Notes: generated by a model not told the origin, from the sequence alone. A stretch of DNA of 15,145 bases from an uncultured Bacteroidota bacterium (GCA_937926185.1 CALEYM010000461.1:1-15145); one strand, 5' to 3'; counted from the stretch's first letter, positions 1 through 7,205 are shown. Translations and numbers: made by a program.

Positions 1-11
1 TTTAAAATGTT

Positions 12-43
12 CAATATACAATGTCCAATGACCAATTTTCAAG
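12..43. repeat. Phased degenerate heptamer repeat (CAAT every 7 bp)
   Basis: CAAT starts at 12, 19, 26 and 33, and CAAG at 40, giving five units spaced exactly seven bases apart with variable intervening bases. The array lies in the non-coding stretch downstream of the permease stop codon. It resembles heptanucleotide short tandem repeats seen between genes in several bacterial groups. No function can be assigned, and the window edge may cut the array. Confidence 0.6.
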
Positions 44-87
44 TCTTATGAGACACCCTCAACGCGGTTTTTCTCTGCAAATCCCCA

Positions 88-2463
88 TTACTCCGCCTTC
101 AGCACATCCGACGGATTCATCCGTATGGCATACCAAACCCGCGCGCCTACCGTAACCAGTGCTATGGCGAATACCGCCGCCGAGGAAAGCAGCACCGTGG
201 ATGGCCCAACTCCCACGTTGATCCTGAAGATCATGTCCATCAGTAATTTAGTCAATGCCCAGCCGCCGTAGCAACCGATGATCGCGGCGACAAGGAATAT
301 CCACAGGTAACTTTTGTTCACCATTGCCAGGATATGCGCCGGCCGGGCGCCCACGATCCTGCGCACGGCAATTTCTTTCATTTTTTTCAACACCGTCAGC
401 GATACGAGCGCGAAAAGGCCGGTTGCGGTGAGCAGGATAGAGACGATGGCAAACCAGGAGAAGATCCGGGCGATACTGGTCGTCACTTTCATGGCTTCGG
501 CGGCCACTTCATCCTGGTAAAAACCGTTGAAGGGTTTGAGCGGGAACAATTTGGTCCAGGCTGCTTTCACCTGGTCGAAAGTAGAGTTGAGCGCGCCCGG
601 TTCTGCCCGGATAACGAGGTCCTGGAATTTATCCGGGCGTACAAGCCGCATGACCACCGGTTCGAGCGGATCGAACAGGTTGTCGATATGAAAATCTTTC
701 AATGTGCCGGCAACGGAAAATGTCATCGTATCGATGCGCACCTGCTGCCCGATGGCTTCTTCCGCTGTCCAGCCATACAGGCCGGCAAATTTTTCCGAAA
801 CCAGCAAAGCGCTGGTATAGTCCGATTGCAAATTCGGGTCGAATTTTCTGCCGGCAGCCAGTTTCAGCTGCATCAGATCCAGGTAGCCGTCGCCCACGGC
901 AATGTACCCCGTTTCTTTTTTTTCGCCTTTTGCCTCTGCAACAACCGCCGCGTAACCGAATCCGATGTGGTGCCGGGTACCGGCGGTGGCCGCCACACCC
1001 GGCATGCCCTGTACGGCCTGCCGCAGGGCGGACCAGGTGTTTTCATTCTGCACCTGCACCAGCATGACGTTTTTGCGGTCGTAGCCGTAGTCGTACGTCC
1101 GTTGGAATTCCGCGTTTTTTGAAAAGGCCACTGCCGCGATAACCGTGATGAGCGAGACCATCACTTGCACCCCGAGCAGCATCCGGGAAAACAGGTTGGT
1201 GCCGCCGAATTTGACCATGCCGCTGAAAATGCGCGTTGGATTGAAGCGGCTGATATAAAAAGCCGGATAAGCGCCGGCCAGCAGGGTGGCAAATAAAATG
1301 GTCAATCCCATGAAGCCCAGCAGACCGGGGTCGTTCAGGTAGTCGGCTTTTACTTCCAAACCCTCGAACATCTGATTAAAAAACGGCAACCACCAGCGGT
1401 TCAATTGTACGGACAATACCGAGGCGAGCAACACAATAAACCCACATTCGAGCAACATCTGGCGCATCAGCTGGGCTTGTGTGCCGCCCATGACCTTGCG
1501 TACGCCCATTTCTTTCAGCCGCCGGTTGGAGCGCGCCACGGTGGTGTTGGTAAAATTGAGGCAGGCAGACAGGAAGATCAGCAGCGCCAGCGCGAACGGG
1601 CCATAAGCCGCCGAGTCTTCGGGCCGGTTGTATAATGCGTTCGAACTAAGCCCCTGATCGTGGTTGGCCACCTCGGACAGCGGCTCCAGCACAAAACCGC
1701 TCACTTTCCAATCGGGTCGCGCCGAGTTTTGCGGTTCGATGTATTTTTTAAAATCCTCTGCCAGCCGCGCCGCGTCGGCGGGATTGGGTATTTTGAAAAA
1801 CGCCGCGTCGATCAGCCAGGTCCAGTCGTCCCCTTTGACCGGGCTGCCGTCCAGTTTATATTGGTTATCGAAGTGGGTTATGAAGTTGAACCGGATGGAC
1901 GAATTAAGCGGCGGGTTTTTCAGTACGCCTGTCACCGTCAGCGGCATCTGGTATGGTTCGCCGACGTAAAAAGTCAGCGTTTGGCCCAACGGGTTTTCAT
2001 CGCCGAAAAACTTGACGGCCATTTCTTCCGTCAGCAGTACGGCGCCGCGGTCGTTCAGGTTCCTGGAGCCCGCCACGAGCGGGAAGTTGAAAAGATCGAA
2101 AAATGCCGGGTCGGTGAAATGCGCCTGGTGAAAAAACGGTTCGCTTTGCCGGGCTTTGATGTTCAGACCCCGGCTGTCGAGCCGGACCGCTTCCCCGATA
2201 CTGGCGAAGTCTTCTTTCGCTGCCAATACCATCGGCAGCGGGCAAACGCCTTTCAAATCCTTACTGTTCTCTTTCGACACGATGGCCCGGAAAATCCGCT
2301 CCCGGTCGGGGTGAAAATTGTCGAAACTGAAGCTGAAGCGGTAATCCAGCCAGCCCCACACCACGGCGGCGATGCCGATGCCCATGCCGAGCACGTTGAT
2401 GAGGGTGTAAAGCTTGTTGCGGCGGAGATTGCGCAGGGCGACGGTGAGGTAGTTTTGAAACAT
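88..2463 (-). CDS. ABC transporter permease, MacB/FtsX family
   Basis: This 791-residue inner-membrane protein has the layout of the large FtsX-like permeases common in Bacteroidota. One membrane helix (about 19-40) is followed by a periplasmic MacB-type domain (about 45-285), then helices near 288-308, 338-358, 382-404 and 428-448. A second periplasmic domain follows, then helices near 668-692, 718-742 and 757-778. Two matching cytoplasmic coupling segments, EMGVRKVMGG (318-327) and EIAVRRIVGA (697-706), show the internal duplication of the FtsX domain. Such permeases work with a MacB/LolD-like ATPase in mechanotransmission or export of peptides, lipoproteins or drugs. No ATPase gene lies in this window, so the substrate is unknown. 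The start at 2463 gives the family's usual MFQNYLTVALRNLRRNK beginning. The gene reads leftward alone, 153 bases beyond its same-strand upstream neighbour. Confidence 0.93.
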   Translation of the reverse strand: MFQNYLTVALRNLRRNKLYTLINVLGMGIGIAAVVWGWLDYRFSFSFDNFHPDRERIFRAIVSKENSKDLKGVCPLPMVLAAKEDFASIGEAVRLDSRGLNIKARQSEPFFHQAHFTDPAFFDLFNFPLVAGSRNLNDRGAVLLTEEMAVKFFGDENPLGQTLTFYVGEPYQMPLTVTGVLKNPPLNSSIRFNFITHFDNQYKLDGSPVKGDDWTWLIDAAFFKIPNPADAARLAEDFKKYIEPQNSARPDWKVSGFVLEPLSEVANHDQGLSSNALYNRPEDSAAYGPFALALLIFLSACLNFTNTTVARSNRRLKEMGVRKVMGGTQAQLMRQMLLECGFIVLLASVLSVQLNRWWLPFFNQMFEGLEVKADYLNDPGLLGFMGLTILFATLLAGAYPAFYISRFNPTRIFSGMVKFGGTNLFSRMLLGVQVMVSLITVIAAVAFSKNAEFQRTYDYGYDRKNVMLVQVQNENTWSALRQAVQGMPGVAATAGTRHHIGFGYAAVVAEAKGEKKETGYIAVGDGYLDLMQLKLAAGRKFDPNLQSDYTSALLVSEKFAGLYGWTAEEAIGQQVRIDTMTFSVAGTLKDFHIDNLFDPLEPVVMRLVRPDKFQDLVIRAEPGALNSTFDQVKAAWTKLFPLKPFNGFYQDEVAAEAMKVTTSIARIFSWFAIVSILLTATGLFALVSLTVLKKMKEIAVRRIVGARPAHILAMVNKSYLWIFLVAAIIGCYGGWALTKLLMDMIFRINVGVGPSTVLLSSAAVFAIALVTVGARVWYAIRMNPSDVLKAE

Positions 2464-2563
2464 AGCTGTGCGGTTTGCTTGTTTTACACCGTCAAAGCAT
2501 GTGCCAGTGGTACAATTTATTGAAATTCAGCTATTAGCACAGATTTCTGCTGTGGTCAGAATG

Positions 2564-2591
2564 CCGGATTGTCCGGAAATGGACGATCCGG
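2564..2591 (-). terminator. Inverted repeat downstream of the DUF6624 gene
   Basis: An 11-bp stem (2564-2574 with 2581-2591, one G-T pair) closes a 6-base loop, 25 bases past the stop of the leftward gene at 2617. The position suits a transcript-end or stabilising hairpin. No T-run follows on the minus strand, so classic intrinsic termination is not clear. Confidence 0.45.
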
Positions 2592-2616
2592 TGTGCGGAA
2601 TTGAACGCGTGTGCCG

Positions 2617-3549
2617 CTAATCTTTCCCCGGCAGTTTCCATTCCACGCCCATCATTCGCGCGTATTCTTCCAGCGGCGGCAGACCCACGGACGCTCTTCT
2701 GACGTTCACATTCGCCTCGTCTTCAATGGGATGAAACCGGTAGACGCCGGTTTCGGGGTTCATCGATAACTGTGAACCGTAGATCTGCGGTATACCTTTA
2801 TGCATATTGATGCGGTCGACCAGGTAGGCCCAGTCTGATTTCCGGAGTTCGCCTTTTTCGGCGGCTTCGGTCAGCAGCGGGAAATATTTTTCCTGCTTTT
2901 CCAGGGGCGCGTGCTGGATGACCAGCCAGACGGTGCTGGCGCCCCGTTCGCCGACCATGGATTTGCCGGGGAAACCGTGTTCGGCAATAATGGCTTCGAT
3001 CCGCAGGAGATTGAGCGAATCCTGCCTTACCCACTCCCGGAGAAAGGTGCCAAATTCCGGCGATTCCCGGTCGGGGTGCACCGAGCGGACGGAATCGAGC
3101 ATCAGGCGGTATTTCTGATCGAGATAGCGGATGGTTTCCAATGCTTCCATCAGGTCGAAGCGGATGCCTGCCGCGGAAGCCTTTTGCCGGGCGGTTTCGC
3201 GGGTCTTTTGTTCAAAAACACCGCCCAACGCTAATTCCGGATATTGGCTGGGATTGTCAAGGAGATGCAGGCAAATATCCCAGCCAATTGCGGCCGCCGT
3301 TTCGAGTAGTGAGTCCCGGCCGGCGGGGTCGCCGCATTTTTCGGCACAGGCTGCCGCCCGTAAATGGCTCAGGGCGCTGTGTCGTGAAATATGGAACGCC
3401 GCCCGGTAATTTTCCAGGCATGCCGCGCAGTTGCCGGCGGTCATTTGCCTGAAGGCTTCGTCGACCAGGCGTACGTATTCGGGGTTGTTTTGGCTGCTTT
3501 GCGCGTCGGCGGCAAAGGGCATTAAAAAGAGTAGTAAGGCGAATCGCAT
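2617..3549 (-). CDS. Secreted DUF6624-like protein with N-terminal helical repeats
   Basis: This 310-residue protein starts with a signal peptide (MRFALLLFLMPFAADA, then QSS), so it is exported. Residues about 25-110 resemble a TPR-like helical pair (AAACAEKCGD, AIGWD). Residues about 135-300 show the conserved pattern I associate with DUF6624: GFPG (192-195), VIQHAP (210-215), DRI (245-247), QIYGSQ (255-260) and a late PIED with RRASVGLPPLEEY. The frame stays open upstream to 4050, but that part would overlap the divergent TPR gene and carries no signal peptide, so the ATG at 3549 is chosen. No catalytic activity is established for the family as far as I know. It is read divergently from the TPR gene across a 99-base gap, which may be a shared control region. 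Confidence 0.8.
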   Translation of the reverse strand: MRFALLLFLMPFAADAQSSQNNPEYVRLVDEAFRQMTAGNCAACLENYRAAFHISRHSALSHLRAAACAEKCGDPAGRDSLLETAAAIGWDICLHLLDNPSQYPELALGGVFEQKTRETARQKASAAGIRFDLMEALETIRYLDQKYRLMLDSVRSVHPDRESPEFGTFLREWVRQDSLNLLRIEAIIAEHGFPGKSMVGERGASTVWLVIQHAPLEKQEKYFPLLTEAAEKGELRKSDWAYLVDRINMHKGIPQIYGSQLSMNPETGVYRFHPIEDEANVNVRRASVGLPPLEEYARMMGVEWKLPGKD

Positions 3550-3612
3550 TTTTAAAAACTTTGTTGTAAACAAATCAACAAACAGACAAATCGGCAAATA
3601 AAAAATTGCGCG

Positions 3613-3620
3613 TACCTTTG
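3613..3620 (+). promoter_or_regulatory. Candidate Bacteroidota -7 box TACCTTTG for the TPR gene
   Basis: TACCTTTG matches the phylum consensus TAnnTTTG and lies 28 bases before the ATG at 3649, leaving a short leader. I see no clear TTTG -33 element at the usual distance, so the call rests on the -7 box and its position. Confidence 0.5.
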
Positions 3621-3648
3621 ATGATATTTTCCTAATCCCGCCTTTGGT

Positions 3649-4602
3649 ATGAATGACTATCTGATCCGGTTTGCGCTGTTGCGCGAACGCGCCTTTCGGG
3701 AGCCGAATAATCGGGAACTCTTCCGGCAACTGCTTTTTTGCATGGAGCTCACCGGCAACTACCCGGACAGCCGCGAACTTTACGAAGAAATACTCGAACG
3801 GCATCCCTATAGCGGCTATGCCTGGTATAATCTGGGGTGGGCTTGCATGCCTTTGGACGCGCCCGATGACGCGCTTGAAGCCTTCGAGTATGCCTACATT
3901 ACGATGCCCGCCCTGGAAGAAGCCTACCACGCTTATGCCGAATTGGCGATTGAGCGGGGGCTCTACCGCGCCGCGCTCCGTTGCTACGCCGAAATGCACG
4001 GGCATGTAGACACCGACAGTGAAACCCTGGCCCGGATGGCCGAATGTCATCTCCGGTTGGGAGAAACCGGGATAGCCAAAAAAATTTGCAGCCAGATATT
4101 ACAATCGGATCCACATTGCGCCGGGGCCTATTACCAATTGGGCGCTTGTTTTGCCGCCGAAAAAGATTACCGTCCGGCGGCAAAATGGATGCGCGCGGCC
4201 ATCCGGATGGATGAATGTCAGGAAGCATTTCACAGCGCCCTGGCCTTGACGTATCAGCAGCTTGGACAACCGAAAAAAGCCCTGAGCCACTTCTGGCGGG
4301 CCGTGGAAATTGCCCCGGAAGAATCGGCATCATGGCTGCGACTGGCTGATTTTCTGATACTTGCAGGAGAGATGTCCCAGGCGCGGGAGGTGCTCGAACA
4401 AGCCCTCGAAAACACTTCCGGCGCCGAGTTGTTGTATTGCAGCGCGGCCTGCCAACTGTTGGCAGGCGACCGGGATTCGGGCGTGCTGACCCTCCGGCAG
4501 GCGCTCGACGCCGACGCCGGCCGGCAATCCAGTATCTACCGCTGGGCGCCCGCTCTGCGCGACGATGCCGAAATCACCGGTTTATTGAACAATTACAAAT
4601 AG
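3649..4602 (+). CDS. Tetratricopeptide-repeat protein
   Basis: This 317-residue protein is built almost entirely of about eight TPR units, at roughly 22-54, 56-88, 90-120, 125-155, 157-188, 192-222, 226-256 and 260-290. Each has the expected W/Y-LG-A pattern, for example AWYNLGWACM, AYYQLGACFA and ALSHFWRAVEIAPE. There is no signal peptide or membrane helix, so it is probably a cytoplasmic scaffold. TPR arrays bind partner proteins or peptides, and no partner can be named from sequence. The ATG at 3649 follows a good -7 promoter box. The divergent neighbour at 2617-3549 also begins with TPR-like helices. The stop codon lies two bases before the -33 box of rplU, so the next operon starts at once. 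Confidence 0.85.
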   Translation: MNDYLIRFALLRERAFREPNNRELFRQLLFCMELTGNYPDSRELYEEILERHPYSGYAWYNLGWACMPLDAPDDALEAFEYAYITMPALEEAYHAYAELAIERGLYRAALRCYAEMHGHVDTDSETLARMAECHLRLGETGIAKKICSQILQSDPHCAGAYYQLGACFAAEKDYRPAAKWMRAAIRMDECQEAFHSALALTYQQLGQPKKALSHFWRAVEIAPEESASWLRLADFLILAGEMSQAREVLEQALENTSGAELLYCSAACQLLAGDRDSGVLTLRQALDADAGRQSSIYRWAPALRDDAEITGLLNNYK

Positions 4603-4603
4603 G

Positions 4604-4634
4604 TTTGTTTTTTCAAAAAAAGATGGTACCTTTG
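4604..4634 (+). promoter_or_regulatory. Promoter of rplU-rpmA (TTTG-N19-TACCTTTG)
   Basis: TTTG at 4604-4607 and TACCTTTG at 4627-4634 are 19 bases apart, an excellent match to the Bacteroidota housekeeping promoter (TTTG, 19-21 bases, TAnnTTTG). The -33 box begins one base after the stop codon of the TPR gene. Transcription should begin at about 4638-4642, inside or at the edge of the hairpin at 4636-4653. Confidence 0.75.
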
Positions 4635-4635
4635 C

Positions 4636-4663
4636 CCGCCTTTTTTAAGGCGGTATCTTTTTT
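4636..4663 (+). terminator. Hairpin plus T-run at the 5' end of the rplU transcript
   Basis: CCGCC (4636-4640) pairs with GGCGG (4649-4653) around the loop TTTTTTAA, followed by TATC and six T (4658-4663). It could end the TPR transcript. It also overlaps the expected start of the rplU transcript, so only part of the stem may be present in rplU mRNA. Confidence 0.45.
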
Positions 4664-4687
4664 CATTCAAAAAATTTGATTTTCAAT

Positions 4688-4999
4688 ATGTTCGCAATTG
4701 TTTCCATCGCCGGTCAACAATTCAAAGTTGAGGAAGGTCAGCAGATCTTCGTCCACCGGCTGGCAGCACAGGAAGGCGACTCCGTCTCCTTCGACGCCGT
4801 ACATCTGATCGACCGCGATGGCCAGGTATCCATCGGAGCGCCCAATGTGAGCGGCGCCAGCGTAAAAGCCAGCGTGCTCAGCCACGTAAAAGGCGACAAA
4901 GTGATCGTTTTCCACAAAAAACGCCGCAAAGGCTATCGCAAGAAAAACGGCCACCGCCAGTCGTTCACCAAAATTAAAATTGAGGCCATCGCCGGATAA
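4688..4999 (+). CDS. rplU: 50S ribosomal protein L21 (bL21)
   Basis: This 103-residue protein matches bL21, which binds 23S rRNA near bL20 in the large subunit. The N-terminus MFAIVSIAGQQFKVEEGQ is the hallmark of the family. The basic motif HKKRRKGYRKKNGHRQ (about 75-90) and the terminal FTKIKIEAI are also typical. The ATG at 4688 is preferred to the in-frame ATG at 4676 because it gives the standard N-terminus and length. The gene is 108 bases upstream of rpmA, the usual rplU-rpmA pairing, with a strong phylum-type promoter in front. Flavobacterial L21 proteins often carry a C-terminal helix-hairpin-helix extension (from memory). This one does not, and a similar domain sits on L27 instead. 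Confidence 0.97.
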   Translation: MFAIVSIAGQQFKVEEGQQIFVHRLAAQEGDSVSFDAVHLIDRDGQVSIGAPNVSGASVKASVLSHVKGDKVIVFHKKRRKGYRKKNGHRQSFTKIKIEAIAG

Positions 5000-5058
5000 A
5001 ACAGACCGGTTTTCAGGCGGCTCGGGAAACAGAAGGAAACACCACTTCTTCCTGCGCC

Positions 5059-5098
5059 CAATCGCTCAATCACTCAATCACTCAATCACTCAATCACT
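5059..5098 (+). repeat. Tandem 8-bp repeat (caatcact) x5 upstream of rpmA
   Basis: Five consecutive 8-bp units fill 5059-5098. The first has one mismatch (caatcgct) and the other four are identical caatcact. The array ends nine bases before the ATG of rpmA, inside the rplU-rpmA transcript, so it forms the translation-initiation region. Copy number could vary by slippage, which would change leader length but not the reading frame. Confidence 0.9.
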
Positions 5099-5107
5099 CA
5101 CTGAAAA

Positions 5108-5833
5108 ATGGCACATAAAAAAGGCGTAGGCTCAACCGATAACGGCCGGGACAGTAAAAGTAAACGACTCGGCGTGAAACTCTTTGGCGGCCAGAAAGCA
5201 GTGGCCGGCAACATCCTTGTCCGCCAGCGCGGCACCAAATACCACCCCGGCGAAAACGTATATATGGGGCGCGACCATACCCTGCACGCCGCTATCGACG
5301 GCATCGTGGAATTCCGCCGCAGCAAACACGACCGCAGCTTCGTGAGCATTGTTCCGTTCCCGGAAGTCGCGGAAACCGTGGCCAAATCTCCGATAGTTAA
5401 AGTCCCCACACGGGTGAAGCAAGCAGCCGCCCCGGTGGCCGTGGCCGAAGAACCGGTGGCTGAAGTAGCAGCCCCGGCCGCGGAAGAAGCGCCCGCGGTG
5501 GAGACTGCCGCCCCGGAAGTAACAGAAAAAGCGGCTGCTCCTAAAAAACCTGCCGCGAAAAAAGGCCCGAAACCCGACGACCTGAAAATTGTGGAAGGTG
5601 TCGGCCCGAAAATTGAACAACTGCTGAAAGAAGGCGGCATCAACAACTGGGAAGAACTCGCCGCGGCGCCCGTCGACCGGCTGAAAGAAATCCTCGAAGC
5701 CGCCGGCTCGCGCTACCAGATACACGACCCGAGCAGCTGGCCCGCACAGGCCAAATTTGCCGCCGAAGGCCGCTGGGAAGACCTGAAAGACTACCAGGAA
5801 ATGCTCATCGGTGGTCGCGATGTGACAGAATAA
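5108..5833 (+). CDS. rpmA: 50S ribosomal protein L27 with C-terminal helix-hairpin-helix extension
   Basis: Residues 1-86 are a normal bL27 (MAHKKGVGSTDNGRDS, RLGVKLFGGQ, GNILVRQRGTKYHPG), whose N-terminal tail reaches the peptidyl-transferase centre. The protein then continues to 241 residues, while family members usually have about 85. An Ala/Pro/Glu-rich linker (about 103-155) leads to a C-terminal domain (about 157-236). That domain contains the HhH-like motif DDLKIVEGVGPKIEQLL and the conserved tail SSWPAQAKFAAEGRWEDLKDYQ. Such domains bind nucleic acid or protein in other contexts, and here the role is unknown. The reading frame is continuous, so this is a real fusion rather than two genes. 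It is cotranscribed with rplU. Confidence 0.95.
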   Translation: MAHKKGVGSTDNGRDSKSKRLGVKLFGGQKAVAGNILVRQRGTKYHPGENVYMGRDHTLHAAIDGIVEFRRSKHDRSFVSIVPFPEVAETVAKSPIVKVPTRVKQAAAPVAVAEEPVAEVAAPAAEEAPAVETAAPEVTEKAAAPKKPAAKKGPKPDDLKIVEGVGPKIEQLLKEGGINNWEELAAAPVDRLKEILEAAGSRYQIHDPSSWPAQAKFAAEGRWEDLKDYQEMLIGGRDVTE

Positions 5834-5855
5834 ATAATTTTTCCGGGCAATCTGC

Positions 5856-5886
5856 TTGTCTGTTGTTGTTATTTGTCCTATTCTTG
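5856..5886 (+). promoter_or_regulatory. Weak candidate promoter for tgt
   Basis: TTG at 5856-5858 and TATTCTTG at 5879-5886 are 20 bases apart. The -7 box has one mismatch to TAnnTTTG. If used, it makes a leader of roughly 80 bases that contains the hairpin at 5947-5975. Confidence 0.3.
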
Positions 5887-5946
5887 CAACATCATTGCTA
5901 CGACTTAAGAAGTTTTTGTTTTCATAGCTTAATTTTTTAGTTGTTG

Positions 5947-5975
5947 CCCCGGCTGCAATCAGTCGGGGTTTTTTT
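5947..5975 (+). terminator. Intrinsic terminator-like hairpin abutting the tgt start codon
   Basis: A 9-bp stem (5947-5955 with 5960-5968, one G-T pair) closes the loop CAAT and is followed directly by seven T (5969-5975). This is the form of a strong intrinsic terminator. It can end the rplU-rpmA transcript, but the next base begins the tgt ATG at 5976. The hairpin would therefore act as an attenuator or cover the ribosome-entry region for tgt. Confidence 0.8.
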
Positions 5976-7103
5976 ATGTTCACCCTTCAGCACACCGACC
6001 CGCACAGCCGCGCCCGCGCCGGGAGAATTGAAACAGATCACGGCGCAATCGAAACGCCCATTTTTATGCCCGTGGGCACGGCGGGTACCGTAAAAGCCGT
6101 GCACCAGCACGAACTGGACAACGATATCCGCGCGCAGATCATCCTCGGCAATACCTACCACCTGTACCTGCGGCCCGGCCTGGATATTCTCCGGCAAGCC
6201 GGCGGCCTGCACGCCTTCAACGGCTGGCCAAAACCCATCCTGACCGACAGCGGCGGCTACCAGGTGTATTCCCTGGCCCACCGGCGGAAAATAAAAGAAG
6301 AAGGCGTCACCTTTCAAAGCCACATCGACGGCTCGCGGCACACCTTTACACCTGAAGGCGTCATGGACATCCAGCGCGTCATCGGCGCCGATATTATAAT
6401 GGCCTTCGACGAGTGTACGCCCTATCCCTGCGATTTCCGTTATGCCAAAAACTCAATGGAAATGACCCACCGCTGGCTCAAACGCTGCATCGAACGGTTT
6501 GATACCACCGAACCGCTGTACGGGTACCGGCAAACCCTGTTCCCCATTGTACAGGGCAGCACCTACCCCGAACTGCGCAAAATATCGGCGGAAACCATCG
6601 CCGCCGCCGGGCGCGAGGGCAATGCCATCGGCGGCCTTTCCGTGGGCGAACCGGCGGAAGAGATGTACGCCATGACCGGGCTGGTCACCGAAATTCTGCC
6701 CGCCGGCAAACCCCGCTACCTCATGGGCGTGGGCACCCCCGAAAACATCCTGGAATGTATCGCGCTCGGCATCGATATGTTCGACTGCGTGCTGCCCACC
6801 CGCAACGCCCGGCACGGCGTACTCTACACCGCCGAAGGCATCATTCATATCCGCAATGCCCGCTGGAAAGACGACCTCGACCCCATCGACGCCGACAGCC
6901 CGGCAGCCACCAGCCGCCTGCACAGCCGGGCCTATTTGCGTCATTTGTTCATCAACGACGAAATTCTGGGGATGCAATTAGCCACCCTGCAAAATCTCGG
7001 CTTTTATCTTTGGCTCGTCGGAGAAGCCCGGCGACGAATACTGGACGGGACATTCCTGCCCTGGAAAAATGAAATGGTGAAAAAGGTGGCGATCCGGTTG
7101 TGA
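5976..7103 (+). CDS. tgt: Queuine/preQ1 tRNA-guanine transglycosylase, zinc site lost
   Basis: This 375-residue enzyme exchanges guanine 34 of GUN-anticodon tRNAs for a 7-deazaguanine (preQ1), the entry step of queuosine modification. Visible motifs are TDSGGYQVYSL with catalytic Asp91, FDECTPYPC, the substrate-site GGLSVGEPAEEM, and GIDMFDCVLPTRNARHG with nucleophile Asp270. The canonical zinc ligands CxCxxC and a downstream His are absent. The aligned stretch reads ADSPAATSRLHSRAYL, with Ser308, Ala310 and Ser313 in the Cys positions, and the His position is Gln339 (ATLQNLGFY). The surrounding fold sequence is intact, so the protein is probably active with a metal-free C-terminal lobe. Loss of the Cys triad also occurs in flavobacterial Tgt as I remember it. 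The start at 5976 fits the family N-terminus. Confidence 0.95.
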   Translation: MFTLQHTDPHSRARAGRIETDHGAIETPIFMPVGTAGTVKAVHQHELDNDIRAQIILGNTYHLYLRPGLDILRQAGGLHAFNGWPKPILTDSGGYQVYSLAHRRKIKEEGVTFQSHIDGSRHTFTPEGVMDIQRVIGADIIMAFDECTPYPCDFRYAKNSMEMTHRWLKRCIERFDTTEPLYGYRQTLFPIVQGSTYPELRKISAETIAAAGREGNAIGGLSVGEPAEEMYAMTGLVTEILPAGKPRYLMGVGTPENILECIALGIDMFDCVLPTRNARHGVLYTAEGIIHIRNARWKDDLDPIDADSPAATSRLHSRAYLRHLFINDEILGMQLATLQNLGFYLWLVGEARRRILDGTFLPWKNEMVKKVAIRL

Positions 7104-7124
7104 GCAGGTCGCCAACCGCGACAA

Positions 7125-7205
7125 ATTTTTCACCGCGGAGGCACGGAGACACGGAGCATTGCCCCCGCCGTGAAAAATCAGCAATCAGGCAGCGTTTCTC
7201 CGTGT
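7125..7205. repeat. Degenerate palindromic intergenic repeat with cggag units
   Basis: The outer arms atttttcaccgcgg (7125-7138) and ccgccgtgaaaaat (7165-7178) are inverted copies matching at 13 of 14 positions. Inside lie three cggag units at 8-base spacing (7136, 7144, 7152). A further inverted match, ctccgtgt at 7198-7205, pairs with acacggag at 7149-7156. The sequence resembles the caccgcggaggcacggag-type intergenic repeats I know from many environmental genomes. Their function is not established. Confidence 0.55.

Noticed and set aside
1660..2523. A long open frame on the plus strand opposite the permease
   Set aside because: Its product has no recognisable motifs and the minus strand encodes a complete, family-typical permease across the same bases; it is a GC-driven shadow.
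3550..4050. Upstream extension of the DUF6624 gene
   Set aside because: It overlaps the TPR gene on the opposite strand, and the signal peptide begins only at 3549.
5000..5058. A purine/pyrimidine hairpin between rplU and rpmA
   Set aside because: The candidate arms near 5030-5052 match at only 7 of 9 positions without wobble support, too weak to report.
5834..5975. A preQ1 riboswitch upstream of tgt
   Set aside because: The leader has a GC hairpin followed by a T-run and lacks the short C-rich loop stem with an A-rich tail expected of preQ1 aptamers.
5132..5983. A 283-residue minus-strand open frame opposite rpmA
   Set aside because: The translation is a Phe/Arg/Gly-rich mirror of the Ala/Pro-rich linker, and the plus strand is clearly L27.
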